Shown in pieces: positions 34,507 to 41,783 of a stretch of 64,000 bases of DNA. Source of the DNA: Candidatus Bathyarchaeota archaeon (GTDB lineage Archaea > Thermoproteota > Bathyarchaeia > Bathyarchaeales > WUQV01); assembly GCA_021158125.1 (NCBI GenBank), contig JAGGVF010000022.1, forward strand, positions 1 to 64,000. The letters are read 5' to 3'. The position numbers were made by a program, and so were the translations under genes. A model generated the notes under the pieces. It was not told the DNA's origin. It worked only from the letters and a program-made list of their open reading frames with translations, and searched no databases. Each line of letters starts with the position of its first letter. Position 1 is the first letter of the stretch.

Positions 34507-35699
34507 TCCATTTCGATGGTTGCAGGTGGCTTAGGGGTTACATCATAATAAACCACAGAAACGTTTTGGCATACTTCCAGAATTTTTTCTCCAGCTTCTT
34601 GTAGGGTTTCCCATGGTATATCAGCCACTTGAGCTGTTAGGAAGTCCCTTGTTTTAACGGCTCTAACAGCTATAACGTAATCTTTCTCCTCATCAGCCTT
34701 GCTTGTGGCGTATAGAACACGAGTGAATGAAGGCATTTCAGTGATTATTTTAGTTTGCAGAGAAATCAGCCTAGGAAGTTGAGCAGCATGTATTTTTCCA
34801 TTTTCAGAAGTAATAATCGCAGCAATGTCGCCATAAAGCCGTCTTCCACCTTTAAGACCAGTAGCTTTATCCTCAAATATCTTAACTTCTACATTTCGCG
34901 ACGGAACATTAAGCTGCCTCGCAGTAACTTCCCGAACATGCAACTGCCTTCCACGGTCCACTCTTTCTTTATTGTCAATTATCGCCGCAAAATATTGGCT
35001 TGGCTTATACTTAGCCAAAAACTCTTCAACTATGCTTGTTGCCCTTTTGAGAGTTTCAAGTTTTTCTTCTCTTATTTCTCCAACAACCCTCACGGCGAGC
35101 CCTGGACCTGGAAATGGTTGTCTTTCTGAAATTTCCGGCGGCAGGCCTAAGTGGCGTGCAACCATCCTTACTTGTTCCTTATAGAGTTCAGCAACTGGTT
35201 CAACAACTTGAAAGCCGAAACGTTCAGCGGGGTCAATTCCAACTTGGGCTAAAACATTATGCTGAGTTTTCACTCCTCCAACAGTTTCCACAACGTCGGC
35301 TTTAATTGTTCCTTGAACAAGAAAACTGCAGCCTTCCTTTTTGGCGACTTCAGCCAACGTCTGATAAAAGGTTTCCCTAAACGCCTTACGCTTTTCTTCA
35401 GCGTCCCTAAGCCCTTTCAACGCATTAAGAAATCTTTCCCTAGCATTTATTATTCGGACTGGCAAGTTTATTGGAGGAGCAGACAACAATTTAGTAACTT
35501 TTTCTGGTTCACCCTCACGCATAAAGGCGTCATCAATAAATATGCATATTAGATTCTCACCTATCGCCTTGTAAGTAAGAACAGCGCTTGTTGTACTGTC
35601 GACTCCCCCAGAAACAGCAACTATTGCCTTTTCATCGCCAATCTTATTTTTGATATTATCAATCTGCCTTTTCACAAATTCTTCTGGATTAAAGTTCAA
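34503..35699 (-). CDS. guaAB: GMP synthase ATP-pyrophosphatase subunit with long insertion
   Basis: The subunit adenylates XMP and, with ammonia from a separate glutaminase subunit, makes GMP. The PP-loop is VAVSGGVDSTTS, and GTIKADVVE, ERQPFPGPGLAVRV and the C-terminal VTPKPPATIEME are family signatures. At 398 residues it is about 90 longer than the common archaeal form (about 310). The extra residues (about 242-338) lie between PSQYFAAII and YVIAVRAV within the dimerisation domain. It overlaps both neighbours by four bases. No glutaminase subunit gene is in the window. Confidence 0.94.
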   Translation of the reverse strand: MNFNPEEFVKRQIDNIKNKIGDEKAIVAVSGGVDSTTSAVLTYKAIGENLICIFIDDAFMREGEPEKVTKLLSAPPINLPVRIINARERFLNALKGLRDAEEKRKAFRETFYQTLAEVAKKEGCSFLVQGTIKADVVETVGGVKTQHNVLAQVGIDPAERFGFQVVEPVAELYKEQVRMVARHLGLPPEISERQPFPGPGLAVRVVGEIREEKLETLKRATSIVEEFLAKYKPSQYFAAIIDNKERVDRGRQLHVREVTARQLNVPSRNVEVKIFEDKATGLKGGRRLYGDIAAIITSENGKIHAAQLPRLISLQTKIITEMPSFTRVLYATSKADEEKDYVIAVRAVKTRDFLTAQVADIPWETLQEAGEKILEVCQNVSVVYYDVTPKPPATIEME

Positions 35700-36151
35700 A
35701 CTTTAACTCCCCTGATTAACTGGTTCACGGTTTCTTCGCTTAAATATTTACCTCCTCTAGGCATCCTTGCAATACCAGCTCTTGTCAATAGCTGCTGAGC
35801 CGGAATTGGAGAGGGAAGTTCACGGAAACCTCTAAACTTTATGAATGTAGCTTTTTCTCGCTTTCCCAAAAAACGCAGGAACTCGTTATAATTTTTTAGG
35901 CAAGTTCCTTCACCGTACTTTTTCCAAAGTTCATGTTTATCTCCGGCAAATCTTTCAACAAATTCCGCTGCTCCACGTATTTCCTTAATGGGATGCTTAA
36001 CGTAAAAAAGCAAAATCTTAGTTTTCAAAGGGCCTCTTAATCCTCTTCTGACGAAAATGTGAACCTTCCTTCCCTTCGAATTTCCTTCTACAAGACGTCT
36101 CCACCATTTTTCACTCATCAACAACACATAGCCATAACGTTCATAATCCAT
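35696..36151 (-). CDS. Archaeal PUA/ASCH-like protein (DUF365-type), first gene of guaA operon
   Basis: The 151-residue protein opens DYERYGYVLLMSEKWWRRLVEG and continues with KILLFYVKHPIKEIRGAAEFVERF, a beta-barrel pattern of PUA/ASCH/EVE-like proteins that bind modified nucleotides or RNA; DUF365 is my best family guess. The C-terminus has ELPSPIPAQQLLTRAG and RGGKYLSEE. The stop overlaps the guaA start by four bases. Its role in guanine nucleotide synthesis is unknown. Confidence 0.8.
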   Translation of the reverse strand: MDYERYGYVLLMSEKWWRRLVEGNSKGRKVHIFVRRGLRGPLKTKILLFYVKHPIKEIRGAAEFVERFAGDKHELWKKYGEGTCLKNYNEFLRFLGKREKATFIKFRGFRELPSPIPAQQLLTRAGIARMPRGGKYLSEETVNQLIRGVKV

Positions 36152-36238
36152 AGAGCTGCACCGTGATAGCAGATATTTAAGAATTAGTATTTAACAGTTG
36201 AAACAGGGAATTCAAAAACCATACTTAAAAGCTACATG

Positions 36239-36257
36239 GCATAATTTTAAATTATGC
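36239..36257. repeat. Perfect 19-base inverted repeat
   Basis: GCATAATTT and AAATTATGC flank one central T, an uninterrupted palindrome in the non-coding gap before the gene at 36375. It could be a regulator site or a structural element. Confidence 0.5.
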
Positions 36258-36286
36258 AATGTCAAAATCCACTACTTGACGTAAGA

Positions 36287-36302
36287 TTTTTCACATGAAA
36301 AA
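36287..36302. repeat. Second inverted repeat in the same intergenic gap
   Basis: TTTTTCA and TGAAAAA form seven-base arms two bases apart. It lies 30 bases after the palindrome at 36239-36257 and about 70 bases before the TTG start at 36375. Nothing else was recognised in the 223-base gap. Confidence 0.4.
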
Positions 36303-36374
36303 CTAAACTGAAAATCCCGAGGTTAACAATGATGCCAGTAAAGTCATGTTAATTTTGCATGTTAAAACTTTTGT

Positions 36375-36767
36375 TTGCACAAGGCTACTAATGAACTGGT
36401 GCCAATTGTGGAAAGAGAGCAAGAAGAACTGAGGAAGCTCAAAATCGCTAAAAAATCAATAGAAGAGCTTAATTTAAGCTATACTGAGACTTTGGGGAAC
36501 ATAAAAGAGTTCTCTGAAAACTTAAGTTCTTTAAAGAGTTTATGGAAAACCGGCAACAAATCAAAACTCGTAAAGTTGGGTTTAAGCCTCATAGTTTTCC
36601 CGGAGCCAACACCAGTTACAGAAATAGTGGGCGCCACCTTACTCTCAGCGGGTTTAATTCAACAGAAAATTCGTAACAGCGGCCTTCACGTAGAGGATAT
36701 TCAGAAAACATTTCAAGAAGTGTTTAAGAATTTAAATTGCCTCCGAGAAGATTTGATTAGATATTAA
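36375..36767 (+). CDS. Helical protein of unknown function
   Basis: The 130-residue product is mostly helical: an N-terminal coiled segment (VEREQEELRKLKIAKKSIEELN), a hydrophobic central stretch (KLGLSLIVFPEPTPVTEIVGATLLSAGLI, given as its ends KLGLSLIVF and LLSAGLI) that could be a membrane hairpin or buried helix, and a C-terminal helix VEDIQKTFQEVFKNL. The start would be TTG 36375. It is followed after 51 bases by a ribbon-helix-helix gene on the same strand. No family is recognised. Confidence 0.65.
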   Translation: MHKATNELVPIVEREQEELRKLKIAKKSIEELNLSYTETLGNIKEFSENLSSLKSLWKTGNKSKLVKLGLSLIVFPEPTPVTEIVGATLLSAGLIQQKIRNSGLHVEDIQKTFQEVFKNLNCLREDLIRY

Positions 36768-36818
36768 GCTTATATTGCAGCATAACATGTACATAACATA
36801 CTGGAGGGAGTAGATAAA

Positions 36819-36971
36819 ATGAAACTTGTAACAGTACTGCTTCCTGAAGCATATTTAGAAGGATTAGACGAACTCGTAAGAGCAAACATGTACCCAAGTA
36901 GAAGCGCGGCAATCCGCTCCGCAGTAAGGGACCTTCTTAAAAAAGAGCTTTGGGGAAGGAAAGAAGAATAA
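36819..36971 (+). CDS. Ribbon-helix-helix (CopG-like) DNA-binding protein, 50 residues
   Basis: The short ORF encodes MKLVTVLLPEAYLEGLDELV, then RANMYPSRSAAIRSAVRDLL and the tail KKELWGRKEE. The beta strand with alternating residues, the helix, the PSRSAAIR turn and the second helix match the CopG/MetJ-Arc RHH fold. GGAGGGAG (36803-36810) lies eight bases before ATG, a very good ribosome site. It may regulate its own small operon or the nearby genes; the two inverted repeats at 36239-36302 are possible targets. Confidence 0.85.
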   Translation: MKLVTVLLPEAYLEGLDELVRANMYPSRSAAIRSAVRDLLKKELWGRKEE

Positions 36972-36981
36972 AATTAAAAGT

Positions 36982-37289
36982 TTAAGATTTAAATTCCCGC
37001 CATCTTCTTATTTCAACATCCAGTTTCCTGTCAACAGCACTCCATAAGTCGATTTCGCAAACTTTAGCACAAATAAATGCCGTTATCACAACATCAGAAA
37101 GCTCACTGCCTAACTTCTCCCTTATTTCCTCTACTTCATAACTTTCCCTTCTAAAACCAACAAACTTAAAAACAAGATTAATGGTCTCGCCAGTCTCCTC
37201 AGCAATCTTGGCGGCTTGAAAAACCGGATGCTTCTCAAGAACTTTCTCATTAAAAAGCTGCCATAACTCCTCAAATTTTCTTTTAACAT
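36982..37289 (-). pseudogene. MazG-like nucleotide pyrophosphohydrolase with apparent N-terminal frameshift
   Basis: ATG 37289, seven bases after GGTGA, reads MLKEN and then runs out of frame; after adding one A in the run near 37277 the frame continues as KFEELWQLFNEKVLEKHP. It has the MazG motif AKIAEETGE and the second acidic motif EIREKLGSELSDVVI, ending WREFKS. The repaired product is about 102 residues, normal for a single-domain MazG NTP pyrophosphatase. In the frame with the motifs no ATG, GTG or TTG occurs before the first motif. A sequencing error, a recent mutation or ribosomal frameshifting could explain this. Confidence 0.72.
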
Positions 37290-37320
37290 AAAATCACCTG
37301 CTTCAGAAAAAGTTATTTCG

Positions 37321-37331
37321 TAAAATTATTA
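37321..37331 (+). promoter_or_regulatory. TATA-like element upstream of the C/D box RNA
   Basis: TAAAATTATTA lies about 28 to 38 bases before the predicted 5' end of the RNA at 37359, the usual archaeal promoter distance. Confidence 0.4.
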
Positions 37332-37358
37332 CCAAATCTTGTTGACGTGCATTTGATA

Positions 37359-37419
37359 CCGCCGATGAAGAGGCCCGTTGCTTAGGAACTGATGAAAAGC
37401 GGTTGGACAGCTGAGGCGG
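37359..37419 (+). ncRNA. Candidate C/D box guide sRNA
   Basis: In 61 bases there is a C box GATGA (37364-37368), a C' box CTGATGA (37389-37395) and a D box CTGA (37411-37414); D' would be CTTA at 37381-37384. CCGCC (37359-37363) and GGCGG (37415-37419) are fully complementary ends. Candidate guides are GAGGCCCGTTG before D' and GCGGTTGGACAG before D. Such RNAs direct 2'-O-methylation of rRNA or tRNA with L7Ae, Nop5 and fibrillarin. It ends exactly where the pyrF stop codon begins on the other strand. The first two C-box bases are CC instead of the usual RU. Confidence 0.5.
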
Positions 37420-38193
37420 CTAAAACCCAGTTAAAACTGAATTTACCGTATCTCTGATCTTTTTTGCGGCTTCAGCTGGATTTTTAGCCAGGGTTATGCT
37501 TCTTCCAACTATTAAGTAGTTGGCTCCCGCCCTTACTGTTTCTTCAATTTTTCCTCCTTGAAAACCTACTCCGGGCGAGTAAATTGGAACCTTATCTTTA
37601 ACTATTTGCTTTACTTCAACTATTTTTTCCGGATAAGTAGCGCCTACAACCACTCCGTCGGCATTCCGCTCAACCGCTTTTCTTGCGAAAATTTGATATT
37701 GAGGAGTTAAACTTCCAGTTTTCTCATCCTTCACAGTTTGCCCATACCCTTCATTTGCGCTTTTATGGCTCATATAAACAAGGATTATTACGCCTTTACC
37801 GTTTTCACGGGCCAATTTAAAGACTGGTTTTAGGCCTTCTTCCCATCCGACAAAAGGGTTAGCTGTGACAGCGTCAAATCCAGCCTCGAAATAATACCTT
37901 GCAATTATCTCATTTGTGTGTCCAACATCGTTTATTTTACAGTCCATGATAAGTGGCAACTCGTAATCTTTTGCTACGCGGATAACTGTTTGGAGTCCTC
38001 TAAACAGTCCTAGGGGAAGAACTAACTGACGGTTAATTTTAACTGCGCACACGTAATCGTTCGTTTCATCCAATATTTTAATGGCTTTTGAAAGGAGAAT
38101 CTCATACGGTTTCTCAGGTGGAAGGTCAAGGGCCAAAACGATACGGGAGTTTCTTTCCTCAGCCGCTTTCTCTATTTTAGTTTTGAAATCCAA
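37420..38193 (-). CDS. pyrF: Orotidine 5'-phosphate decarboxylase
   Basis: PyrF converts OMP to UMP, the last step of de novo pyrimidine synthesis. LALDLPPEKP opens the TIM barrel, the catalytic lysine and aspartates are in LIMDCKINDVGHTNEI (D-x-K-x2-D), followed by FDAVTANPFVGWEEG, GVVVGATYPE and the phosphate-binding NYLIVGRSI. The length of 257 is slightly long but normal for the group with the TANPF motif. It stands alone between the C/D box RNA candidate and the HExxH protein. Confidence 0.95.
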   Translation of the reverse strand: MDFKTKIEKAAEERNSRIVLALDLPPEKPYEILLSKAIKILDETNDYVCAVKINRQLVLPLGLFRGLQTVIRVAKDYELPLIMDCKINDVGHTNEIIARYYFEAGFDAVTANPFVGWEEGLKPVFKLARENGKGVIILVYMSHKSANEGYGQTVKDEKTGSLTPQYQIFARKAVERNADGVVVGATYPEKIVEVKQIVKDKVPIYSPGVGFQGGKIEETVRAGANYLIVGRSITLAKNPAEAAKKIRDTVNSVLTGF

Positions 38194-38241
38194 TTTGGCA
38201 CCCAGAATAATCTCTTGCCTTCATAAAAAAGGTTTATCGGT

Positions 38242-39027
38242 TTAGTAAAATCGGCATGCGTTTTTGACTCCGTAAAGTCTCTCTATAAGTAAATTCAGTA
38301 CGCTTTCAATTAGTGGAATATCGCATTGTTTAACTCCCTTTTGCTCAAATATTTTGCTATAGAGTTTTTCTACAGGATTAAATGGGAAAGGCACACCTTT
38401 TAGTTCTTTAGCCGACTCTTTTAGCAGTTTATCTAGAACGTTGCTTTCCTCTTGGGAAAACTTTGTTGTAACTTTCAAGGCCAAGAGGAACAATGGATGC
38501 GGCAGTTCATTTTTCTTTATTATTGACTTGAATATTTCTCTGTTTTTCTTATTCCTCGTTTTTGCCGGTAATAAAGCATCAGCCAAGACTTCTTCAATCT
38601 CATTTAGGAAGATGATTGCAAACTGTTTGGCATCTGACGATAAGCTCTTCTTAAATCTTGGAGTAGGTATTACATTTCCCGTTTTGTAGTGCCTTATATG
38701 GGCGAATTCATGTGCCAGAACTCCCTTGATGTTTCTTCTTACAAACGGGTTAGTTGCATTGATAAATGTCCTAGTTTTGAGTTTCCTCCCTTCGGTTTGA
38801 AATTCAGTTGTAGCAACCACCCTCGGAGAAGACATCGTAAATTTTTTGAATCTTCTGGCGGCCTTTCTGAATGCTCTCTTTCTGAGAACGTAGATTTCAT
38901 CAGCTGCATCGCCGATTATTTTTTTGGCTTTCTCAACAGCCCTAACTATTTTCTCCAATTTTCGTTCAAATTTCGAGTCAACGGTTAACTTAACATCGGA
39001 AACCTTAACAGTGATGTACTCAGCCAT
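38242..39027 (-). CDS. Predicted zinc metalloprotease-like protein (HExxH)
   Basis: The 261-residue protein has a single zincin motif VLAHEFAHIRHYK (HExxH at about 107-111) and, downstream, NEIEEVLADALLPA whose Glu could be the third ligand. There is no membrane helix or signal. AGGAGG, formed by the last codons of the upstream half-MFS gene, precedes ATG 39027 by nine bases, so the two are translationally coupled. The substrate is unknown, and no specific family is recognised. Confidence 0.82.
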   Translation of the reverse strand: MAEYITVKVSDVKLTVDSKFERKLEKIVRAVEKAKKIIGDAADEIYVLRKRAFRKAARRFKKFTMSSPRVVATTEFQTEGRKLKTRTFINATNPFVRRNIKGVLAHEFAHIRHYKTGNVIPTPRFKKSLSSDAKQFAIIFLNEIEEVLADALLPAKTRNKKNREIFKSIIKKNELPHPLFLLALKVTTKFSQEESNVLDKLLKESAKELKGVPFPFNPVEKLYSKIFEQKGVKQCDIPLIESVLNLLIERLYGVKNACRFY

Positions 39028-39033
39028 CTTCCA

Positions 39034-39594
39034 TTACCTCCTAAAGGTTTTTCCAGATTTTACGGCTAGGATTCCGGAAAGGGCTTGGCAACAGGAGCAA
39101 GTGTAAAATAATGCGTCAAATCCAAGTTGACTTACAATAACAACGGATAAGACGGCTGCCGCCGCCTCTGCAATGTCATAAGCCGAGTCGAAGAAGCCCA
39201 TCATGAAACCTCTGTTCTTTCTATTACTCAGATCGGCCATCAAGGCGAGTAGTGCTGGCCGTTGGAGAGCATAGGACAACCCGCTGGTGAATTCGATGAT
39301 GTAAAGTTGAATGACGTCATATGCGAAGATGTAGGAAAGCATGCAGGCTACTCCTAGGAAAACGCCTAGGAGGAAAATTTTCACTTTCCCTTGTCTATCC
39401 GCTAGCCTTCCTGCTGGAGCCTTGAAAACCGCTGCGACTATGCAGAAAATTGCGTAGAGAATGCCGGTGTCAATTATTGTTGCTGAGAATCTTTTAAGCA
39501 CGTAGATTGGATATATGGGGCCGACTAGGCCAACGCATAATGAGCTTAGTAGACTTAATGTGAATATGAGCATTATTGGTTTGCGCATGTGCAC
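39034..39594 (-). CDS. Half-size MFS transporter-like membrane protein
   Basis: The 186-residue protein has about six membrane helices and the motif-A loop GRLADRQGKVK, that is the N-terminal half of an MFS transporter, and then stops at TAA after CQALSGILAVKSGKTFRR. A full MFS has 12 helices. The stop is not followed by a second-half MFS frame; instead the HExxH gene begins seven bases on. It may be a truncated remnant or a natural half transporter that dimerises. It diverges from a padR-type regulator with a palindrome in the promoter gap. Confidence 0.8.
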   Translation of the reverse strand: MHMRKPIMLIFTLSLLSSLCVGLVGPIYPIYVLKRFSATIIDTGILYAIFCIVAAVFKAPAGRLADRQGKVKIFLLGVFLGVACMLSYIFAYDVIQLYIIEFTSGLSYALQRPALLALMADLSNRKNRGFMMGFFDSAYDIAEAAAAVLSVVIVSQLGFDALFYTCSCCQALSGILAVKSGKTFRR

Positions 39595-39679
39595 TCCCCC
39601 TGGTTAAAGCGAGGGAGCGCGTGTTTAACCTTACATAAGTTTTCATTGTCGGTGAACTGGCCTCCGGCGAAAAATTTTT

Positions 39680-39697
39680 TACCTATAGGTATAAATA
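39680..39697. promoter_or_regulatory. Palindromic operator candidate beside the padR TATA box
   Basis: TACCTATAGGTA (39680-39691) is a perfect 12-base palindrome overlapping TATAAATA (39690-39697), the probable padR promoter. A dimeric regulator bound there would block transcription factor access; PadR itself is the obvious candidate. Confidence 0.5.
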
Positions 39698-39731
39698 AAC
39701 CTTTCGGAACAAACAGAAAGGAGCCGACAAA

Positions 39732-40070
39732 ATGCCGAGAAAACAAGGATCAATAGGCAAGACGAAACTAATGATGCTGGCAATAATTTACTACCTCGAA
39801 AAAAGAAGAGGGGAAAAACCCTACGGATACGCAATATGGCAAATCCTGAAAAAGGTATTCAAAAGCTACCTAAAACCCATGGACGTTAGAAACATTTACC
39901 GTCACTTGAGGGACTTAACAAACATGGAATACATTAAAAAAGTTGAAGTTGAAACTGTAAAAGGCGCTCCAGACAGACAACTTTACGCTTTAACAGATAA
40001 AGGGAAAAAATTCACTGAAGATGAATGCAAAAATCACCTAGAACTTCTTGAAAAATCTGGGAATAGTTAA
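39732..40070 (+). CDS. PadR-family transcriptional regulator
   Basis: The 112-residue protein has the PadR winged helix: KTKLMMLAIIYYLEKRRGEKPYGYAI region, helix VRNIYRHLRDLTNMEYI and the wing GAPDRQLYALTDKGKKF. The second PadR helical domain is short. AAAGGAG lies seven bases before ATG 39732. It is divergent from the half-MFS gene, the classical arrangement for a repressor controlling an efflux gene and itself. Confidence 0.9.
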   Translation: MPRKQGSIGKTKLMMLAIIYYLEKRRGEKPYGYAIWQILKKVFKSYLKPMDVRNIYRHLRDLTNMEYIKKVEVETVKGAPDRQLYALTDKGKKFTEDECKNHLELLEKSGNS

Positions 40071-40074
40071 TTTA

Positions 40075-40770
40075 TCACTTTTCAGTGCATGGGTAAAACT
40101 TTATTCCGTCAATTTCTCCTCCAGCAACCCTTTTGATGAAGTTCAATGCGGTTTTCACAGCATTTTCTAATGTTTCTTTACCTATCTTAGGGGCGCCATA
40201 TCCCACGATAAGTACGTTACGTGTTTCATTGGTAATTTTTGTTTCATCAGCATCTCTATGTGGATAAATACACAGAATTCTTTTCCGGTCGGCTAACACA
40301 AGCATTTTCTTCTCAAGTTTTAGTGGAGCCTCCATACCTATTCCGCGGAAAATGTCATTTTCATTTGAAAAACGCACAGTTAACGGTGGAAAAATCTTTT
40401 CTAGGTCAAACCCGCTTAGTGGAACTATTGTTTTAAGTGAGGCTAGGTTGTAGGCGTCTACAACGTTTGATATATTCGGAATGTTCTTTCCCTGTAAAAC
40501 TCTTCTGAGCAAAGCTTCGCCGGAAGGCCTAGTCTTGGTTGGGTCTATGTTTAAGCTCCAGAAAAGGTCTCTGTAAGCCCTAACAATGGGATTATCCTTT
40601 AAAGTTTCTAAAACATGCTTCTTTTTTGCTTCTTCAAAAACTTGTTTACGTAATTCTTCTACTTTTTCATTTGTTGATTCAACTTTTACGTTCCGAATAA
40701 CCCCTATGCATATTGCTAATTCTGGAAACTTAGATGCAACTTCCTTATCCCAGTTGACTACTAAAGCCAT
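40075..40770 (-). CDS. B3/B4 tRNA-binding-domain protein
   Basis: The 231-residue protein is a stand-alone version of the B3/B4 domain found in the beta subunit of phenylalanyl-tRNA synthetase. Typical pieces are DPTKTRPSGEALLRRVLQGK, ISNVVDAYNLASL and the downstream PLSGFDLEKI. Such free-standing domains may edit mischarged tRNA or bind nucleotides, but their activity is not settled. It ends four bases from the padR stop in convergent orientation. Confidence 0.88.
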   Translation of the reverse strand: MALVVNWDKEVASKFPELAICIGVIRNVKVESTNEKVEELRKQVFEEAKKKHVLETLKDNPIVRAYRDLFWSLNIDPTKTRPSGEALLRRVLQGKNIPNISNVVDAYNLASLKTIVPLSGFDLEKIFPPLTVRFSNENDIFRGIGMEAPLKLEKKMLVLADRKRILCIYPHRDADETKITNETRNVLIVGYGAPKIGKETLENAVKTALNFIKRVAGGEIDGIKFYPCTEK

Positions 40771-40879
40771 TCCAACTCACCTTTTAAACGTCAGTTTCCA
40801 GTTGATTAAGATATTCTTTTCATTTGCTTAGGTAACATAAATTTTTAAGGAAATGTAAATTACGAATTAGGTATTCGTT

Positions 40880-41779
40880 ATGATTAAGGTTGGTTGTTGC
40901 GGTTACCCAGTTTCGATGAAACGTTATTATGAAAGCTTTAGCCTAGTTGAGTTAAATACAACTTTCTACAATTACCCTCGCATTTCAACGGTTGAAGGTT
41001 GGAGGGCGAAAGCACCGGAAAACTTTGAGTTTACAGTTAAGGCTCATCAGGATATAAGCCACAAGTTTAGGCTTAAACCAGAAAAATCATGTTTAGAAGC
41101 ATTTGAAAGAATGAAGGAAATATGCAGAATTTTAAACAGTAAAGTTCTCGTTGTTCAAACTCCTGCTTCTTTCCGTCCGGACAAACTTGATGATGCAAAG
41201 GAATTTTTCAGTAAGATAAACCGCGGAGACCTAACAGTTGTATGGGAAACCAGAGGGCCAGCATGGGAAAAAACGGAAATTCGCAAAAAACTTGCGGAGA
41301 CGCTGAAAAAACTTGATGTACCGCATGTTACTGACCCATTCAAAACCTCTCCAGTTTACACGGGTAAAATAGCCTACTTTAGACTTCACGGACTCGGAGA
41401 AAAACTCTACTACTACCAATATTCAGACAAAGAACTGGAAAAATTACATAAAATCGTGGAAAGCTACGAGGAGAAGACAGAAGATGTCTACGTATTATTT
41501 AATAATCTTTCAATGTTTGATGACGCTGCCAGATTCGTTTACTATATTGAGAATGGGAAGTTTCCTAGCTTGACCGGCGCAGTTGGAATTGAATCAGTTC
41601 GTAACGTTCTAAGCAAAACACGCTATCCAACAAATAAAAGTCTGCTTTTAAAGAGGGTTGGCTGGAAACTCGTTGAAGTTAAAGAAGGCCGACAAATAAG
41701 ACTTGAAGAATTGTTAAAAGAAATTCCTTCTAGAACTTATGAAAATGTGGATGAGTTGTTGAAGGAAATTAAAATTTAG
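40880..41779 (+). CDS. DUF72 TIM-barrel protein
   Basis: The 299-residue protein starts MIKVGCCGYPVSMKRYYESF and contains VELNTTFYNYPR, FTVKAHQDISHK and VVWETRGPAW, the core of the DUF72 family. A FRLHGLGEKLYYYQYSD segment is also typical. The C-terminal DUF72 part is followed by about 60 residues (TNKSLLLKRVGWKLVEVKE) that are not part of the usual core. The function of DUF72 is unknown. Confidence 0.92.
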   Translation: MIKVGCCGYPVSMKRYYESFSLVELNTTFYNYPRISTVEGWRAKAPENFEFTVKAHQDISHKFRLKPEKSCLEAFERMKEICRILNSKVLVVQTPASFRPDKLDDAKEFFSKINRGDLTVVWETRGPAWEKTEIRKKLAETLKKLDVPHVTDPFKTSPVYTGKIAYFRLHGLGEKLYYYQYSDKELEKLHKIVESYEEKTEDVYVLFNNLSMFDDAARFVYYIENGKFPSLTGAVGIESVRNVLSKTRYPTNKSLLLKRVGWKLVEVKEGRQIRLEELLKEIPSRTYENVDELLKEIKI

Positions 41780-41783
41780 AAGC

